Made by a program: the position numbers and the translations under genes
The notes under the pieces: model-generated
The model's database searches: none
What the model was told of the DNA's origin: nothing
The model's input: only the letters and a program-made list of their open reading frames with translations
Shown here: piece by piece, positions 62,420 through 64,000 of the stretch
Numbering within the stretch: position 1 is the stretch's first letter
How the letters are laid out: every line of letters starts with the position of its first letter
Source of the DNA: Styela clava
Taxonomy: Eukaryota; Chordata; Ascidiacea; Stolidobranchia; Styelidae
NCBI RefSeq assembly: GCF_964204865.1
Contig: NC_135250.1
Span: forward strand, 27,643,395-27,707,394
Direction: 5' to 3'
Length of the DNA stretch: 64,000 nt

Positions 62420-64000
62420 TAGCAGGCCTCAGACCAATAAGTAATAAATTACCATTTTTATAGAATCGTTGTAGAATGTCTCGTTACTTTAATTGAAAGA
62501 CGGCGATACGACTTGTTTGAAGTTTATCTCATGCCTAGTATATATTCATATAATAAATATTTTTTAGGGATTTGGTTATCAATTGCGAATTTCTAGAAGT
62601 AGGCTATGAATATTATTTAGATATATTCGTCAACTAACAATTAATTCCGCCGGGTGACTAGCCGTCAGTTGGCGCATATGTGCAAAAAAATCAAGTGAAA
62701 TGGGGTGTCAGGTTGCGATAACAACGTAGGCCTATATCTAATATAAATTTAAGCTTTTATAACAAATGTACAACACAACAATCATTAGTAGGCAATAAAT
62801 TAGGTGCGTCAGCTTTAACCGTCGGTACTTTCTACGTCGAAAGCTCCGAGGGTTCAGCACTTTTTCCATGGTTTGGACTTTGGAATACACAGTTCGTATG
62901 GGTGTCGCTGCTCGATCACCAGTCTTGGTGTCTCGCGCCTCCCTTCACCCTAAAGTACCATATTTCCTATTACTTGTATTGTGTATTCACAATACAAGTA
63001 ACAATTCGTATAATTCTTCAGATCTGAGCATCATCAGCCGTTTATTAGTGATTGCAATAATGACCATTTCCCTTCGGATCAAAAGTAACGATTTACATAC
63101 AAAAAAGCCACAGTACTTCTGTTCACCCAGCGAACCTGTTTTCGCAGGTTCGAAAACCGTGGAAGATAATTTTGTGCGAGATGATTGCTGCCCGTAGGGT
63201 GGTTCACGTAACCCCTGGTCGATTTCGGCTTCCTCCACCATTAAGTCTATGCATCTAGAGTCTAGACTAGTACAAATAACCAATCCCATACCCGACATGG
63301 AATGGTAACCGTCCGTGGTTCGCCATATGATTAAGCCGTGGTATATGCTTTCCTCATCCCCGGAAAAAAATATGCAAATCCTATTCTATCATAAAAAAGG
63401 GAAAAACAACTAATTAGCCACTGGGATCACCCGAATAATAACATTTATACGAAAGTATAACTGTAACGCTTCAGTCGTGGACCAGTACATCTTTGTAATG
63501 ATCAAGGTGTTGACAATCAGACACATACTATACATTGCTTCAATAGCGCTGTGTAAATTGCGTTAGAATTTTAAATTTTTGCACTTGAGTAAGAATGTTT
63601 TTAGTGCATCCATTTCTCCGTTATAGTTTGCTTTCATTTTTTTTACTTTTATCATTATTACAGTAATAATAAATAAAAAACATCATCATGGGCAACACAA
63701 TTGAAAGATTTCTCTTCCCAAGTTTCAGTGAAAACTTTTTTGTGTAGAAAAAAATTTTGATATATTTTTGCGATTGCTGCTAGCGTTAGCATTAATGAAT
63801 TTAATGCGCAACAATTATATCATTTTCACCGCAGCGAATATAAAGTTAACACAACCGTACGGCCCCCTTAAGTAAAATATATTGTTTCATCATACTACAG
63901 AACTTCCAAGCAGAGATTTATAAAAGTATGTCAAATATTTCTAAGAAAGGAATGTGAAGGAACCTGTTAGACGCGTGACATATGTCGGATTTTGTCTCCT
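62420..64000. other. Intergenic, opposing open frames without a family
   Basis: Overlapping open frames on both strands at 62,868-63,298 are probably chance or repeat-derived. A motif GTGGTTCGCCATAT.ATTAA at about 63,316 recurs near 58,775, which marks a further dispersed repeat. Confidence 0.45.
62970..63001. repeat. Perfect hairpin, 14-bp arms and 4-base loop
   Basis: TTACTTGTATTGTG, loop TATT, then CACAATACAAGTAA. It is not followed by a U-tract, and its function is unknown. Confidence 0.85.

Noticed and set aside
62868..63298. Overlapping open frames on both strands
   Set aside because: Mutually overlapping frames with no domain; contains a dispersed motif and a hairpin, so repeat origin is more likely.
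1..64000. tRNA, rRNA, CRISPR or operon structures
   Set aside because: Looked for by eye on both strands; nothing with the required secondary structure or repeat-spacer pattern was seen.

Overview
The window is nuclear DNA of an animal. It is AT-rich by eye, and its genes are split by GT-AG introns with divergent transposon debris between and inside them. Three protein genes can be rebuilt exon by exon, all on the minus strand. In transcription order they are an atonal-family bHLH transcription factor (53,509 to 51,118), ceramide glucosyltransferase UGCG (42,132 to 20,461) and a single-pass membrane protein with two CUB-like modules (6,931 to 3,372). The protein sequences point to a metazoan, probably a marine invertebrate. 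A tunicate or other invertebrate deuterostome would fit, but nothing in the sequence fixes the taxon.

Layout. Bases 1-1,830 are the left copy of a direct segmental duplication whose second copy lies at about 13,640-15,365. Each copy holds the same two exon-like pieces of an unidentified gene on the plus strand. The CUB-like receptor gene sits between the copies. From 7 to 20.4 kb there is no recognisable gene, only transposon remnants, a degenerate tandem array and unmarked AT-rich DNA. From 20.4 to 42.1 kb the UGCG gene runs through eight exons and introns of up to 10.2 kb that carry transposons and minisatellites. From 42.3 to 51.1 kb there are more transposon remnants and no gene. The atonal gene follows. 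From 53.5 to 64 kb there is only non-coding sequence with MITEs and duplications.

The three genes do not form an operon or pathway. UGCG makes glucosylceramide at the Golgi, the bHLH factor would act in the nucleus in neural or sensory fate, and the CUB-like protein would sit at the cell surface. The less obvious content is a family of about 190-240 bp MITEs (eight copies) with matching terminal inverted repeats and 8-bp target duplications. One copy is broken by a 1.4-kb hAT-type insertion, and another is present in one arm of the segmental duplication but absent from the other. At least seven further hAT-like elements are delimited by inverted ends, several with 8-bp target duplications. 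The CUB-like receptor, with a cytoplasmic YEEI motif and every ectodomain intron in phase 1, is the most interesting gene.
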